Shown: in pieces, positions 6,401 through 14,092 of the stretch | Layout of the letters: each line of letters opens with the position of its first letter | Position numbering within the stretch: the stretch's first letter is position 1 | NCBI GenBank assembly: GCA_031275035.1 | Contig: JAISPH010000028.1 | Location: 1-21,871 of the forward strand | Length of the DNA: 21,871 bases | Reading direction: 5' to 3' | Source: Treponema sp. | GTDB lineage: Bacteria > Spirochaetota > Spirochaetia > Treponematales > Breznakiellaceae | Translations under genes and position numbers: made by a program | The notes under the pieces: generated by a model | What the model was told of the DNA's origin: nothing | Database searches by the model: none | What the model saw: only the letters and a program-made list of their open reading frames with translations

Positions 6401-7696
6401 TTAGCGGCGGAAACCATCCGCCATGGACCGGCGGAGTTCCGTTCCAAGCCGTTCAAGGGCCAGGGCCGGATTCTGATTGTAGACATCCACCGCAGTCTCC
6501 GCCTCTTTTGTCTCTTTAAGCCAGAGCTCCGAAAGGCCTATTCTGCCCGGAGAAGGACTAACCCCCCCGGAGATCATGGAAAGGAGGAGCCGTAAAAAAT
6601 GGGAAAAGAGAAAGCGGACGCTGAACTGATCCGTTCCCTCCAAAACCCTGCCCGCCGCCCCCTTTATATCCGTAACCGGCCTTCCCAGACCCGCGGCTTC
6701 GGCGATGGGGGCGGCATATCTGCCCAGCTCCACCAGTTCCTCCGGCAGGGACCGGCCTTTGCCGCGGATCTGAAGCGCCGAAGCGGCGCTTATGGAGGCG
6801 GCAAAAAAAGCCGCCAATGCCCGGAGGGTTTCTTCGGGTACGGGGAGAAAGGAATCCAGGTAGGCGTTGATCCCCGGCCCGGAACCCCGGAACACCCGGC
6901 GTATAAGTTCCGCCTCCACCGCCGCATCCCGTTTGACAAAGCGGTAAGGCCGAAGCCGGGACAGAACCGTGGGAATAAGCTCCTCCCGGCGGATAGTGGT
7001 CAGCACAATGGCAACCCGCTCCGGAGGTTCCTCCAGAAGCTTGAGGAGGGCATTTTTGCCGCTTTCCTGCATACGGCCGGCATTTTCGATAAGGATGAAT
7101 TTCCGCCTGCCCGAGGGGGCAAGACGGCTCCAATAGGCGGCCCGTCTGATCTGGGCTACGGGGATCAGTTCGCCTATGCCTTCGGCCTCAAGCTTATATA
7201 CACTCTTTACGATGCCCCGGCTTAACTTTTCCAGCTCCTCCGCCTTTCCCCCTTCCAGGGCTTCAAGTTCATCCAGATCCTCCTCCAGGGACGAAACCAG
7301 GCCGCCGAGCTTCCCCAGTTTAGGATCATCCTCCCAGAGTACCGGGGAAAAACGGGCGGTCAGCTTCCGCACCGAACGGATAAAAAGAAACCTGGTACTG
7401 GGGGATTCCTCCCGGCACAGGGCCGCCGCCGCAGCCGCGCTTTCCATGGAAAAGGACCGGGAGCCGAGGAGGAGCAGATCCGGGTGGGTCAGGGAACGGT
7501 GGCGGGAACAGGCGGAACAGCCGCAGTTCCAGGCAGCGGCGGCTTCGCAGGAAAGGACCCGGGCCAATTCCAGGCCGGCGGTTCCCTTCCCCGAGGCGGG
7601 GGGGCCGAAAAAAAACATAGCCGGCGCCAGGACCCCTCCCCTTATATCCGCGGACAACCGGGCTGTGGCGGCCTGGCCCAGGACATTTTCAAACAC
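6401..7696 (-). CDS. holB: DNA polymerase III delta-prime subunit (HolB-like) with an acidic insert
   Basis: A 431-residue clamp-loader AAA+ protein. It opens MFENVLGQ, then Walker A GPPASGKGT (31-39), and the zinc-module cysteines C50, C58, C60 and C63 with the family HPD at 71-73. Later come IENAGRM (204-209), NALLKLLEEPP (215-225) and LSRLRP (245-250), where delta prime usually has SRC. Between HPD and the expected IxxIR helix (here PVAQIRRAAYW) lies about 90 extra residues (85-175), acidic and helical (SSLEEDLDELEALEGGKAEELEKL). This explains the length excess over the usual 330 or so. The start codon is GTG at 7696, with GGGGAG upstream and an 8-nt overlap with cvpA. It is a replication gene embedded in a cell-wall/signalling operon. 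Confidence 0.85.
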   Translation of the reverse strand: MFENVLGQAATARLSADIRGGVLAPAMFFFGPPASGKGTAGLELARVLSCEAAAAWNCGCSACSRHRSLTHPDLLLLGSRSFSMESAAAAAALCREESPSTRFLFIRSVRKLTARFSPVLWEDDPKLGKLGGLVSSLEEDLDELEALEGGKAEELEKLSRGIVKSVYKLEAEGIGELIPVAQIRRAAYWSRLAPSGRRKFILIENAGRMQESGKNALLKLLEEPPERVAIVLTTIRREELIPTVLSRLRPYRFVKRDAAVEAELIRRVFRGSGPGINAYLDSFLPVPEETLRALAAFFAASISAASALQIRGKGRSLPEELVELGRYAAPIAEAAGLGRPVTDIKGAAGRVLEGTDQFSVRFLFSHFLRLLLSMISGGVSPSPGRIGLSELWLKETKEAETAVDVYNQNPALALERLGTELRRSMADGFRR

Positions 7697-8177
7697 CGGA
7701 CGCTCCCCAGGGAACCTTCACCCTGCTGGCCAGGGGCAGCAGAAAGCGGGCAAAGCAACTTTCTCCCAGGAGGGGGCCGGAATCAAAGAGGGGCTGTATT
7801 GTAAAAACAACGAGGATCAGAAAGATAAGGGTAAGCCCCTCAACTATGCCGAAGATAAAACCTAAAAAACGGTTTACCCCTCCCAGGTGAATCCGCTGGA
7901 TAATATCTTCCAGAATATGGGCCAGTATTTTTATCAGGATGAAGACGATGAGGAACAGGATGAGAAAACCAAGAATTTCCGGGATCGCCTGCACCTCCGG
8001 CATATACCGTTCCCGTATAAAAAGTCCCGCGTTTTTATAGAAGAGCGCCGCCCCCAGGAGGCCCAGCACCAGGGAAGCCATGGACATAAATTCCTCCACA
8101 AAGCCCCGGAGGGAAGCGCGGATAATCAGGATAAGCGCCAGTACGGCGAAGACAATATCAATATTGGCAAAACGCAT
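7689..8177 (-). CDS. cvpA: CvpA family inner-membrane protein
   Basis: A 162-residue membrane protein with about four hydrophobic segments (roughly 7-20, 32-48, 68-86, 103-128) and the CvpA-type first helix followed by RASLRGFVEEF. CvpA proteins are known for colicin V production and envelope-stress or bile resistance; the molecular function is unclear. Its ATG at 8177 overlaps the murG stop in TAATG, preceded by GGAGG inside the end of murG. Its own stop overlaps the holB GTG by 8 nt. The tail after the last helix (LFDSGPLLGESCFARFLLPLASRVK) is probably cytoplasmic or periplasmic amphipathic sequence. Confidence 0.88.
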   Translation of the reverse strand: MRFANIDIVFAVLALILIIRASLRGFVEEFMSMASLVLGLLGAALFYKNAGLFIRERYMPEVQAIPEILGFLILFLIVFILIKILAHILEDIIQRIHLGGVNRFLGFIFGIVEGLTLIFLILVVFTIQPLFDSGPLLGESCFARFLLPLASRVKVPWGASGV

Positions 8178-9277
8178 TATATGCGGACCTCCGTTTTTTT
8201 CTTTAGAAAGTTGACAATTGCCCCGGCGATGGCATTTGCCCCGTCGGCAGCGCCGATGGCGGCGGAGGCGGCGGCCAGGGCATTCCTCCGTTCCGCATCC
8301 CCCGCCAGGGCAAGCGCCGTTTGAACCACATCCTCCGGCGAAGGGTTCCGCAGCGCCACGGCGGCGCCGGCCCTTTCAAAAAACCCGGCGTTCTCCACCT
8401 GGTCCCCCCTGGTGCCGGAACCGGTTAAAGGCATAAGGATCAGGGGCTTGCCCAGGGCGGCGCATTCCCAGAGGGTGCCCGCGCCGCTCCGGCCCAGGAC
8501 CAGTTCCGCCGCGGCAATCACGTGGGGAAGCTCGTCCCGTATATAGGGAAAGGGCAGATAACGCGGCCCCGCCGCCTCCGGCGCAGATTCCGCGTTGAGG
8601 CCTGTCTGGTGTACCACCACATAGGGACCGGTAAGTTCCGGCAGAACGGCCCGGATCATCCCGTTGATCTCCCGGGCTCCCTGGCTTCCCCCCAGAACCA
8701 GCAGTATCCGCTCATCCCCGCCCAGTCTCAAAAAAGCCCTTCCCCTGGCGGGATCCGCGGAACGGAAACCGGGACGCACGGGATTGCCGGTCCGCTCTAT
8801 CCTGGACCTGAGGGCTGCGGGGAAAAAGGCCGCCGTATCTTCATAGGCGGTAAAGATCCGCCCGGCAAAGCGGGCGTTGATTCTGGTGGCCAGACCGGGG
8901 CTGAAATCCGATTCATGGGTAAATACGGGTATGCCCAGGGAGGCGGCGGCGGCGCAGGGGGGGACGCTGACAAACCCCCCCTTGGAAAAAAGCAGCGCCG
9001 GACCTTCCTTTTTGAGGATCCTCCGGGCCGCAAAAAAACCCGCCCCCACCCGGATAATGTCGGAAAGATTCTGAAATGAAAAATAACGCCGGAGCTTTCC
9101 CGAGGGGATGCCGAAAAATTCCAACCCCGCCTCTTCCACTATGGACCGGTCCATCCCCCGGCTGGAACCTATCCAGAAAATACGGCAGGAAAAAAGGTTT
9201 TGAACATAGAGGGCCACCGCCAGCCCGGGATAGATATGTCCGCCGGTGCCCCCGCCGGTAAAGGCAATTCCAACCAT
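8177..9277 (-). CDS. murG: UDP-GlcNAc:undecaprenyl-PP-MurNAc-pentapeptide GlcNAc transferase
   Basis: A 366-residue GT28 glycosyltransferase that makes lipid II on the inner face of the cytoplasmic membrane. Landmarks: the N-terminal loop FTGGGTGGHIYPG, acceptor-domain FSKGGFVSVP and HESDFSPGLA (where many MurGs read HEQN), second Rossmann loop LGGSQGAREIN, and donor-site GRSGAGTLWECAALGKP with RGDQVENA. An ATG five codons upstream (9292) also exists, but MVGIAFTGGGTGGH aligns with other MurG N-termini. Neither ATG has a good ribosome site. A weak promoter places transcript +1 at the ATG of 9277. This gene heads a five-gene operon and is not in a dcw cluster. Confidence 0.92.
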   Translation of the reverse strand: MVGIAFTGGGTGGHIYPGLAVALYVQNLFSCRIFWIGSSRGMDRSIVEEAGLEFFGIPSGKLRRYFSFQNLSDIIRVGAGFFAARRILKKEGPALLFSKGGFVSVPPCAAAASLGIPVFTHESDFSPGLATRINARFAGRIFTAYEDTAAFFPAALRSRIERTGNPVRPGFRSADPARGRAFLRLGGDERILLVLGGSQGAREINGMIRAVLPELTGPYVVVHQTGLNAESAPEAAGPRYLPFPYIRDELPHVIAAAELVLGRSGAGTLWECAALGKPLILMPLTGSGTRGDQVENAGFFERAGAAVALRNPSPEDVVQTALALAGDAERRNALAAASAAIGAADGANAIAGAIVNFLKKKTEVRI

Positions 9278-9283
9278 ACCACA

Positions 9284-9312
9284 AAAATACATGAAAGCGG
9301 CGTTTTTCGCAA
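9284..9312 (-). promoter_or_regulatory. Weak candidate promoter for the murG operon
   Basis: On the minus strand: TTGCGA (9312-9307), 17-bp spacer, TATTTT (9289-9284). Each hexamer matches consensus at 4 of 6. The predicted +1 is 9277, the A of the murG start codon. A promoter is expected here because a strong terminator lies 70 bp upstream. An inverted repeat, CGGCGTTTT (9298-9306) with AAAACGCCG (9340-9348), covers the upstream part. Confidence 0.35.
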
Positions 9313-9359
9313 TCGGAGGAGGGGCTCCGCATTCCCCGCAAAACGCCGGAATCCGCCTG

Positions 9360-9390
9360 AAAAGACAGCCCCGCCGGAACGGGGCTGTCT
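9360..9390 (-). terminator. Intrinsic terminator of the tRNA-Lys gene
   Basis: A perfect 11-bp stem AGACAGCCCCG/CGGGGCTGTCT (9363-9373 with 9380-9390) with a 6-base loop and TTTT on the minus strand. It starts one base after the tRNA discriminator. It isolates the tRNA from the murG operon. Confidence 0.88.
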
Positions 9391-9391
9391 A

Positions 9392-9464
9392 TGAGCCGCA
9401 CACGATTCGAACGTGTGACCCACGCCTTAAAAGGGCGTTGCTCTACCTACTGAGCTAGCGGCCC
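9392..9464 (-). tRNA. tRNA-Lys (anticodon UUU)
   Basis: The minus strand folds as a full cloverleaf. The acceptor stem is GGGCCGC with GCGGCTC (one G-U pair), the D arm contains AGCTCAGTAGGTAGAGC, and the anticodon stem is ACGCC/GGCGT with loop CTTTTAA (anticodon TTT, position 37 A). The T arm is ACACG-TTCGAAT-CGTGT, and the discriminator is A. The CCA end is not encoded: the next bases are TAG. It is the substrate type for wobble and t6A/ms2t6A modification, which is relevant to mtaB in this window. Confidence 0.97.
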
Positions 9465-9648
9465 GGAGTCATGGACAGGTAACTGCATAATTTTCTTACG
9501 GGAAAACAAACGCATTCATACCGATGGCGCCTATCATTGCACGGCAAGGGCCTGAAGGTCAATCCCCATGGAACTTATACGGAAACCCGGCAGGTTCCTG
9601 TGTTTCGGAACAGCCGGCTCTCCGTCCTGACGGCCTGCCCCGCTTCCT

Positions 9649-10767
9649 TTAATACCTGAAGAGGAGGCCCAGATCGACGGCATAGGTAGGACGAACCCCG
9701 GGGTCCAGTCCCAGCTCCTTCCCGTGAATGGCGAAATCCAGTTTCAGATATTTCAGATCCAGTCCGAATCCGGCGGCGGGAAGGGCGTCGCCGATCCCCA
9801 GCCGGAGGCTCAACACCTGGAGGATCCGCAATTCCGCTCCCAGCCCGATGTTGAGTATGGGGTTGCGGGGTATCAGGGCGGCAAGATCCAGAAAGTCATT
9901 GTAGTCCAGCATCACCACGAGGTTGGAAATATAGCGATCCAAAAAACCGGAATGTATGCGGTAGGAAACTCCCAGGTTCAAACGGGGCCGTACCGTGGCA
10001 TAGGAACTGCCCAAGACGGAATCGTCCCTGTAGTCGGAGAGGGAATTGTAGGCAGTTAACAGCGCAGGGGAGTACGCGTCAAAGCAGACCAGGCCGACCG
10101 CCAGATCCTCCATAAAGGTATAGCGCAGCCCCAGATCCAGCCCCATGCCCAAATGGGTCTCGTAAGGGTTCCCCATAAAATCGTTTATGATATCTCCCGC
10201 ATCAAAAACGGAAGCCTCCATATTGACCATGCCCCGGTAAAAACCCTTGGTCAAAAAGCCGCCGTCAAGGACATGCCGGGGCTTATCAAGGAACCTAAAG
10301 GAATAACCCCCCAGGAGCAGTATCTCCCCGGAAAGAACCGGCTTGACCATGCTGGAGGTCATCTTTATATCGGCCCTGGTCCGGCTGAAAACCCCCAGCC
10401 CCATCCTGCGGCCCACCCAGCCCAGGGCCACCGGACCGGCCATGTCAAAACCCGCGGATCCGGGGGCAATGCCGGAAAGATCCAGATCCCCGCCGGAGTA
10501 ACCGGTAAGCATGTCAAACAATTCAAAGAGGGGGCCGTACATGCTCACCGTGATTTCGGCGGCGCTGAACTGATCCTCCACATCAACCAGAGCGGCGGGA
10601 TTGGTAAAGAGGACATAAAAGTCGTCCGCAAAGGCCGCATGGGTTCCGCCCATCCCCCCCGAACGGGCGGAGGGCATGACAAAGGGATCTATCGTTTCTC
10701 CGAAGGCCGGAAGAATCAGCGCGGAAAAGAAAACAAGCACCGCAAGTCCCGGTACGCCCCGGCTCAT
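9649..10767 (-). CDS. Outer-membrane beta-barrel protein, PorV/FadL-like
   Basis: A 372-residue exported protein. The signal peptide is about 23 residues (GVPGLAVLVFFSALILPAFG, then ETIDPF). The mature start SARSGGMGGTHAAFADDFYVLFTNPAAL is the Gly-rich plug typical of PorV/FadL-like and spirochaetal UPF0164-type barrels. Alternating strands follow throughout (ALGWVGRRMGLGVFSR; PRLNLGVSYRIHSG), and the protein ends LGLLFRY with a C-terminal aromatic residue as expected for outer-membrane insertion. The frame extends one codon to a TTG at 10770, but AAGGAG six bases before the ATG at 10767 decides the start. It follows the lipoprotein gene by 50 bp. Cargo is unknown; lipid or hydrophobic-compound transport, or an accessory secretion role, are possible. 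Confidence 0.8.
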   Translation of the reverse strand: MSRGVPGLAVLVFFSALILPAFGETIDPFVMPSARSGGMGGTHAAFADDFYVLFTNPAALVDVEDQFSAAEITVSMYGPLFELFDMLTGYSGGDLDLSGIAPGSAGFDMAGPVALGWVGRRMGLGVFSRTRADIKMTSSMVKPVLSGEILLLGGYSFRFLDKPRHVLDGGFLTKGFYRGMVNMEASVFDAGDIINDFMGNPYETHLGMGLDLGLRYTFMEDLAVGLVCFDAYSPALLTAYNSLSDYRDDSVLGSSYATVRPRLNLGVSYRIHSGFLDRYISNLVVMLDYNDFLDLAALIPRNPILNIGLGAELRILQVLSLRLGIGDALPAAGFGLDLKYLKLDFAIHGKELGLDPGVRPTYAVDLGLLFRY

Positions 10768-10800
10768 CAAACGCTCCTTGGAATCAGATTGGACTTATTC

Positions 10801-10820
10801 GAGAACCCGGCCGGTTCTCA
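10801..10820 (-). repeat. Hairpin overlapping the lipoprotein stop codon
   Basis: GAGAACC (10801-10807) pairs with GGTTCTC (10813-10819) across a 5-base GC loop. On the minus strand it begins inside the TGA stop (10820-10818). No T-run follows, so it is probably not a terminator. It resembles the stop-fused hairpin at 252-278. Confidence 0.55.
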
Positions 10821-11480
10821 AACAAGTCTCAGTCCCTCTATAATGTCTTTTATTGAGCCGGAAACATCCGGTTTCCCATAAGCTGCAAGGGCCAATTTAT
10901 AAATGAGGGATCCGGGGACAGGCGTATAGCTTTCAATAAAAGTTGAAGTTCCCGATTGTTTCGCCTCCGCCGCCAGAAAGATCACGGCGGCCATGGCAAG
11001 ATCGCCGGCGCTGGAAGCGGCCGCAAAGGAAGGGTCTGCGGCCGGATCGGTCCCCAGCAGATCCTCCAGTACCGCCGCAGCGGACAGCAGGTTCCCCGCG
11101 TCGTTCAGCGCGCTATTGATCAAATCCTGAATATGGTCCGCGTCCAGATCGCCGGTTCCGCGGAGGTTCCGCAAAATGGCGCCGCCCAGTTCCGAAGCGT
11201 TGGCCGCCGCCGGAAGGCCCGCAGCCCGGAGCTTTGCCTTATCCGGGGAGGAAGCCCCCGCGGCGGCGTCCCGGATACGTTTAAGCAGCTCCAGGGACAG
11301 GCCGGGGTCGTCCTCGGCAAGCTCCGCCAGTTCCCGGACATTACCGGCATCCACATCGGGGATCAGATCCGCCGGATCCCGGGCCGCCCAGGGGGCCAGG
11401 GAACTTGAAAAGACATTGGAACAGCCCGCCGCGCATACCAGCGAAAGAAGAAACAAAAGCCCGCATTTAACCTGTTTCAT
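10818..11480 (-). CDS. Putative lipoprotein of unknown function
   Basis: A 220-residue protein with a lipoprotein signal: MKQVK, hydrophobic GLLFLLSLVCAAG, and C20 at CAAGC-SN, a lipobox acceptable by the relaxed spirochaetal rule. The mature part is Ala/Asp/Leu-rich and helical (ELAELAEDDPGLSLELLKRIRDAAAG), without catalytic motifs I recognise. It lies just before the beta-barrel gene in the same direction, suggesting an envelope pair. The ATG at 11480 has no Shine-Dalgarno sequence. An extended -10 box at 11487-11495 would put transcript +1 on that ATG. It is 27 bp downstream of mtaB. Confidence 0.8.
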   Translation of the reverse strand: MKQVKCGLLFLLSLVCAAGCSNVFSSSLAPWAARDPADLIPDVDAGNVRELAELAEDDPGLSLELLKRIRDAAAGASSPDKAKLRAAGLPAAANASELGGAILRNLRGTGDLDADHIQDLINSALNDAGNLLSAAAVLEDLLGTDPAADPSFAAASSAGDLAMAAVIFLAAEAKQSGTSTFIESYTPVPGSLIYKLALAAYGKPDVSGSIKDIIEGLRLV

Positions 11481-11486
11481 AACTTA

Positions 11487-11495
11487 ACTATACCA
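11487..11495 (-). promoter_or_regulatory. Extended -10 promoter with +1 at the lipoprotein ATG
   Basis: On the minus strand TGG-TATAGT (11495-11487) fits the extended -10 form TGN-TATAAT. Six bases (TAAGTT) separate it from the ATG, so +1 would be its A. No clear -35 is seen, as is usual for extended -10 promoters. Confidence 0.45.
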
Positions 11496-11507
11496 CTATT
11501 CCGGCAA

Positions 11508-12908
11508 TTAATCCGCCGCCCCGGAAACGGCCGGAACCAGTTCCGCTAGGGCGTCAAAGGCGGCGCCCTCCTCCGCCGGGGCGGTAATACGGCAGTCCGC
11601 CGTTCCGCCCGGAGCCATGCCGGGGCCGGTTTTTACCTTCAGCCTGAGATAATTATCGGAAACAGCGCCGGAATACTCCGGATCTTTTTTATCCCGGGCC
11701 TGCACGACGGCGGCCACGGTCCTTCCCACCCACCTTCCGCAGTAGCTTCTCCGGCCTTCCCTGGCCAGGGAGAGGAGGGCTTCAACCCGTCCCGCCGCTT
11801 CCCTTTCGGGGACCGGCTTTCCAAAATCGTAAGCCTCCGTTCCGGGCCGCGGGGAATAGGGAAAGGCGTGGATCCAGGCAAAGCCGGTGTCCCTGCAGAG
11901 GAGGCGGGTCTTTTCAAATTCCTCCCCGGTTTCGCCCGGAAAACCGGCGATAATGTCGCAAGCCAAAAAGGGATCCTCCTTGACCGAGCGGAGCAGCGCC
12001 GCGGCCCGGCCGGTCTCGCCGGGCCCGTAGGGCCTCCTCATCATCTCCAAAATCAGCGGGCTCCCGGACTGAACCGAAAGGTGAAAGTGGGGCCTGATCC
12101 GGGGATGGGAGAGGATCTCCCCCAGTTCCGGCGTAACCGCTCCGGGCTCCAGGGAGGAAAGTCTCAGGGCGATGGTACGGCTTCCCTCCAGGATGCGCCG
12201 CAGCAGGAAAGGAAGCCCGCCGCGGCCCCCGCCGTCCCGCCAGCGGCTGATATTTACCCCGGTAATCACGGTTTCCCCGTAACCGGCTTCTTCCAGCTCC
12301 CGGAGGCGGGCCAGCGCGGTTTCCGCGGGAAGGCTTACGGCGGGACCCCGGGCCAGGGAAACCCGGCAATAGGAACAGCGCCGGTCGCAGCCGTCCTGGA
12401 TCTTCAGGAAGGCCCGGGAATGAAAGGAAAGGGAGCCCGGGTTAAAACGGAAGCGGTCCGCGCCGGGGCTGTCCGGGACCGGGCGGCTTTCCATCCAGTC
12501 CCGCAGCAGACCGGGAAGACGGTCCGCTCCGCCGGGACCCGCCTCCCTGAGAAAGAGGGGAAGGTCCAGCAGGACGCCCTTCATATTCCCCCCCGCCACA
12601 AAAAGACGGCCCGCGTAATCCGGCGATTCCCCCTCCAGGGCCTTCAGGGCGTCCCGGTCCAATTGGGCGTAGCAGCCGGTTACAATCAGGCACGACCGGG
12701 GATTGTCCCGTAGCGCCCGCCGTATGCAGCGCCGGGCCTTCTGTTCCGCCCTGGAAGTAACCGTGCAGGTATTGAGAATCACCAGGACCGGCCCTTTCCC
12801 CGGCGGCGGAGACAGGGAAAAGCCGGAATGGCGAAAAGCCTCCGCCAGGGATTCGGTTTCAAACTGGTTAAGCTTGCAGCCCAGGGTCTGGAAGGAAACG
12901 GAAAGCAC
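11508..12908 (-). CDS. mtaB: tRNA t6A37 methylthiotransferase
   Basis: A 466-residue radical-SAM enzyme that adds a methylthio group to t6A at position 37 of ANN-decoding tRNAs (including tRNA-Lys UUU), giving ms2t6A. The N-terminal domain carries the auxiliary cluster cysteines C11 (LGCKLNQ), C48 (LNTCTVT) and C79 (VTGCYAQ). The radical-SAM triad is C174/C178/C181 (QDGCDRRCSYC). A TRAM-like C-terminal segment follows (RWVGRTVAAVVQARD to KVKTG). The open frame extends about 50 codons further, but GTG at 12908 starts LSVSFQTLGCKLNQ like other MtaB proteins. That GTG lies 2 bp after the stop of the upstream TPR gene, implying translational coupling. Motif spacing favours MtaB over MiaB or RimO. 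Confidence 0.9.
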   Translation of the reverse strand: MLSVSFQTLGCKLNQFETESLAEAFRHSGFSLSPPPGKGPVLVILNTCTVTSRAEQKARRCIRRALRDNPRSCLIVTGCYAQLDRDALKALEGESPDYAGRLFVAGGNMKGVLLDLPLFLREAGPGGADRLPGLLRDWMESRPVPDSPGADRFRFNPGSLSFHSRAFLKIQDGCDRRCSYCRVSLARGPAVSLPAETALARLRELEEAGYGETVITGVNISRWRDGGGRGGLPFLLRRILEGSRTIALRLSSLEPGAVTPELGEILSHPRIRPHFHLSVQSGSPLILEMMRRPYGPGETGRAAALLRSVKEDPFLACDIIAGFPGETGEEFEKTRLLCRDTGFAWIHAFPYSPRPGTEAYDFGKPVPEREAAGRVEALLSLAREGRRSYCGRWVGRTVAAVVQARDKKDPEYSGAVSDNYLRLKVKTGPGMAPGGTADCRITAPAEEGAAFDALAELVPAVSGAAD

Positions 12909-12910
12909 AG

Positions 12911-13537
12911 TTACCGGGCGCCCAGGGCCCGCCGGGTTCTGTCCAGACCCCGGCGGGCGTCGGCCATCTGGGAATTCAGGAACAGGGCCCGCTCGTAGGC
13001 GTTTGCCGCGGACTGGAGCTCCCCGGCGCTCTCCCTGGCATAGGCCAGCCGCGTCCACCATGCGGCGTTCCCCGGCATGTAGTGTACCGCCGTCGAAAGG
13101 GCTATATCGGCGTGGTGAAAACGGCCCATGCGGATAAAGATCTCCCCCAGGAAATAGTAGACCGTGTCGATACGGCCCCCCTCGGGGGCAAGGCTGACAT
13201 ACTCCTGGAAATACTGGAGAGCCTCGGCGTTCCGTCCCTGGTAATAGCTGACCTCCCCAAGGATTTCAACCAGCCGGGGATCGTAGCGGCTGAGATCGCG
13301 CCCCGCCAGCCCGTGGACGCGGGCCTCCTCGTAGCGGCCCAGCCGGACAAGACTCCAGCATATTACCACCCGGGCTTCCAGATTATTGAGATTCGCCGCA
13401 ATTTCATCCCGGCAAATCGAGACCGACAGCTCGTAATTGCCGTTCCGGTACTCCCGGAGCGCGTCGGGACGATCCTGGGCAAAAGAGGAGGCGGCCACAA
13501 GCATAAAAAATATTCCGGCCTTAATCCGCCTGTTCAT
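12911..13537 (-). CDS. Exported tetratricopeptide-repeat protein
   Basis: A 208-residue protein with a Sec signal peptide ([20 protein letters not shown], then QDRPD), so probably periplasmic. About four TPR units follow, for example [58 protein letters not shown] and [23 protein letters not shown] folds are scaffolds for protein-protein contact. It lies 3 bp after the bactofilin stop and 2 bp before mtaB, all one direction. The neighbourhood suggests a role in envelope or cell-shape assembly together with the bactofilin. This is inference. Confidence 0.87.
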   Translation of the reverse strand: MNRRIKAGIFFMLVAASSFAQDRPDALREYRNGNYELSVSICRDEIAANLNNLEARVVICWSLVRLGRYEEARVHGLAGRDLSRYDPRLVEILGEVSYYQGRNAEALQYFQEYVSLAPEGGRIDTVYYFLGEIFIRMGRFHHADIALSTAVHYMPGNAAWWTRLAYARESAGELQSAANAYERALFLNSQMADARRGLDRTRRALGAR

Positions 13538-13540
13538 ACC

Positions 13541-13906
13541 CTATTCAGAAACCTTTCTTTCCGTCATGGTACAGCGGCCGTTAAAAACGCAGCCCATTTC
13601 CATAAAAATCTCCGGGGCGCTGACATTGCCCGCCAGCTTGCCGGTAATAGCCACCTCTACCTTTTCCGCCGCGCTGACATTCCCCTTGACGGAACCCCGG
13701 ACGATAACCCTGGACGCGCTGATATTCGCCTCCACCACCGCCGCTTCATCAACAACCAGGAGGCTCCGGGCTATAATTTCCCCGGAAAGCCGGCCCCGGA
13801 TCAAAAAGGGTTTGTCAAAGCGGAGGGTCCCGGAAAATTCAATGTCGGGAGACAGAACCGTGTCAAAATCCTCATCCCCCAGCGCATCGTTATGTATGTC
13901 CGTCAT
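13541..13906 (-). CDS. Bactofilin (polymer-forming cytoskeletal protein)
   Basis: A 121-residue bactofilin. The core is a right-handed beta-helix of short hydrophobic repeats ([51 protein letters not shown]). It is preceded by a 20-residue acidic N-terminus ending [14 protein letters not shown] and followed by a short tail ([10 protein letters not shown]). Bactofilins self-polymerise without nucleotides and organise cell-wall synthesis, helical shape or flagellar function. The frame extends 12 codons to a TTG, but ATG at 13906 ([14 protein letters not shown]) is the likely start, with AAGG close upstream. It heads a minus-strand envelope-themed run and is divergent from pta. Its promoter at 13914-13942 leaves a leader of only about one base. 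Confidence 0.9.
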   Translation of the reverse strand: MTDIHNDALGDEDFDTVLSPDIEFSGTLRFDKPFLIRGRLSGEIIARSLLVVDEAAVVEANISASRVIVRGSVKGNVSAAEKVEVAITGKLAGNVSAPEIFMEMGCVFNGRCTMTERKVSE

Positions 13907-13913
13907 ACCTTCT

Positions 13914-13942
13914 ACTCTACCGGTTACGGCGGCAAAATTCAA
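13914..13942 (-). promoter_or_regulatory. Bactofilin promoter with almost no leader
   Basis: On the minus strand: TTGAAT (13942-13937), 17-bp spacer, TAGAGT (13919-13914). Predicted +1 is 13907, one base before the ATG at 13906. The -35 hexamer and spacing are identical to those at 733-738 and 1855-1860. Confidence 0.5.
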
Positions 13943-14010
13943 GGGATCGCCGTACCGCCCTCCGGCCCGGAAGCCCTGGAGCGCCGATCATCCGCCCCGG
14001 AGAACAGGTC

Positions 14011-14026
14011 ATTTTCCCGGGAGAAT
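14011..14026. promoter_or_regulatory. 16-bp near-palindrome between divergent genes
   Basis: ATTTTCCCGGGAGAAT is a palindrome except for one mismatched pair. It lies between the bactofilin and pta promoters and could be a shared operator. Function inferred. Confidence 0.3.
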
Positions 14027-14050
14027 GAGCCGGAAGCCCCGGCGGAATGT

Positions 14051-14092
14051 TTGCGCAATCCGGCGGATCGCTTGCGTAATCCGGCGGATCGG
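14051..14092 (+). repeat. 21-bp tandem duplication upstream of pta
   Basis: Two adjacent 21-bp units (14051-14071 and 14072-14092) begin TTGCGCAATCC and TTGCGTAATCC and differ at two positions. The second copy supplies the -35 hexamer of the predicted pta promoter. Confidence 0.75.

Noticed and set aside
9465..9648. Small gene or second tRNA between tRNA-Lys and the barrel protein
   Set aside because: No cloverleaf and no open frame with start and ribosome site could be found; probably the tRNA promoter region.
12909..13061. 51-codon N-terminal extension of mtaB
   Set aside because: It overlaps the TPR gene in another frame and is Pro/Arg/Gly-rich; the GTG at 12908 gives a family-typical N-terminus.
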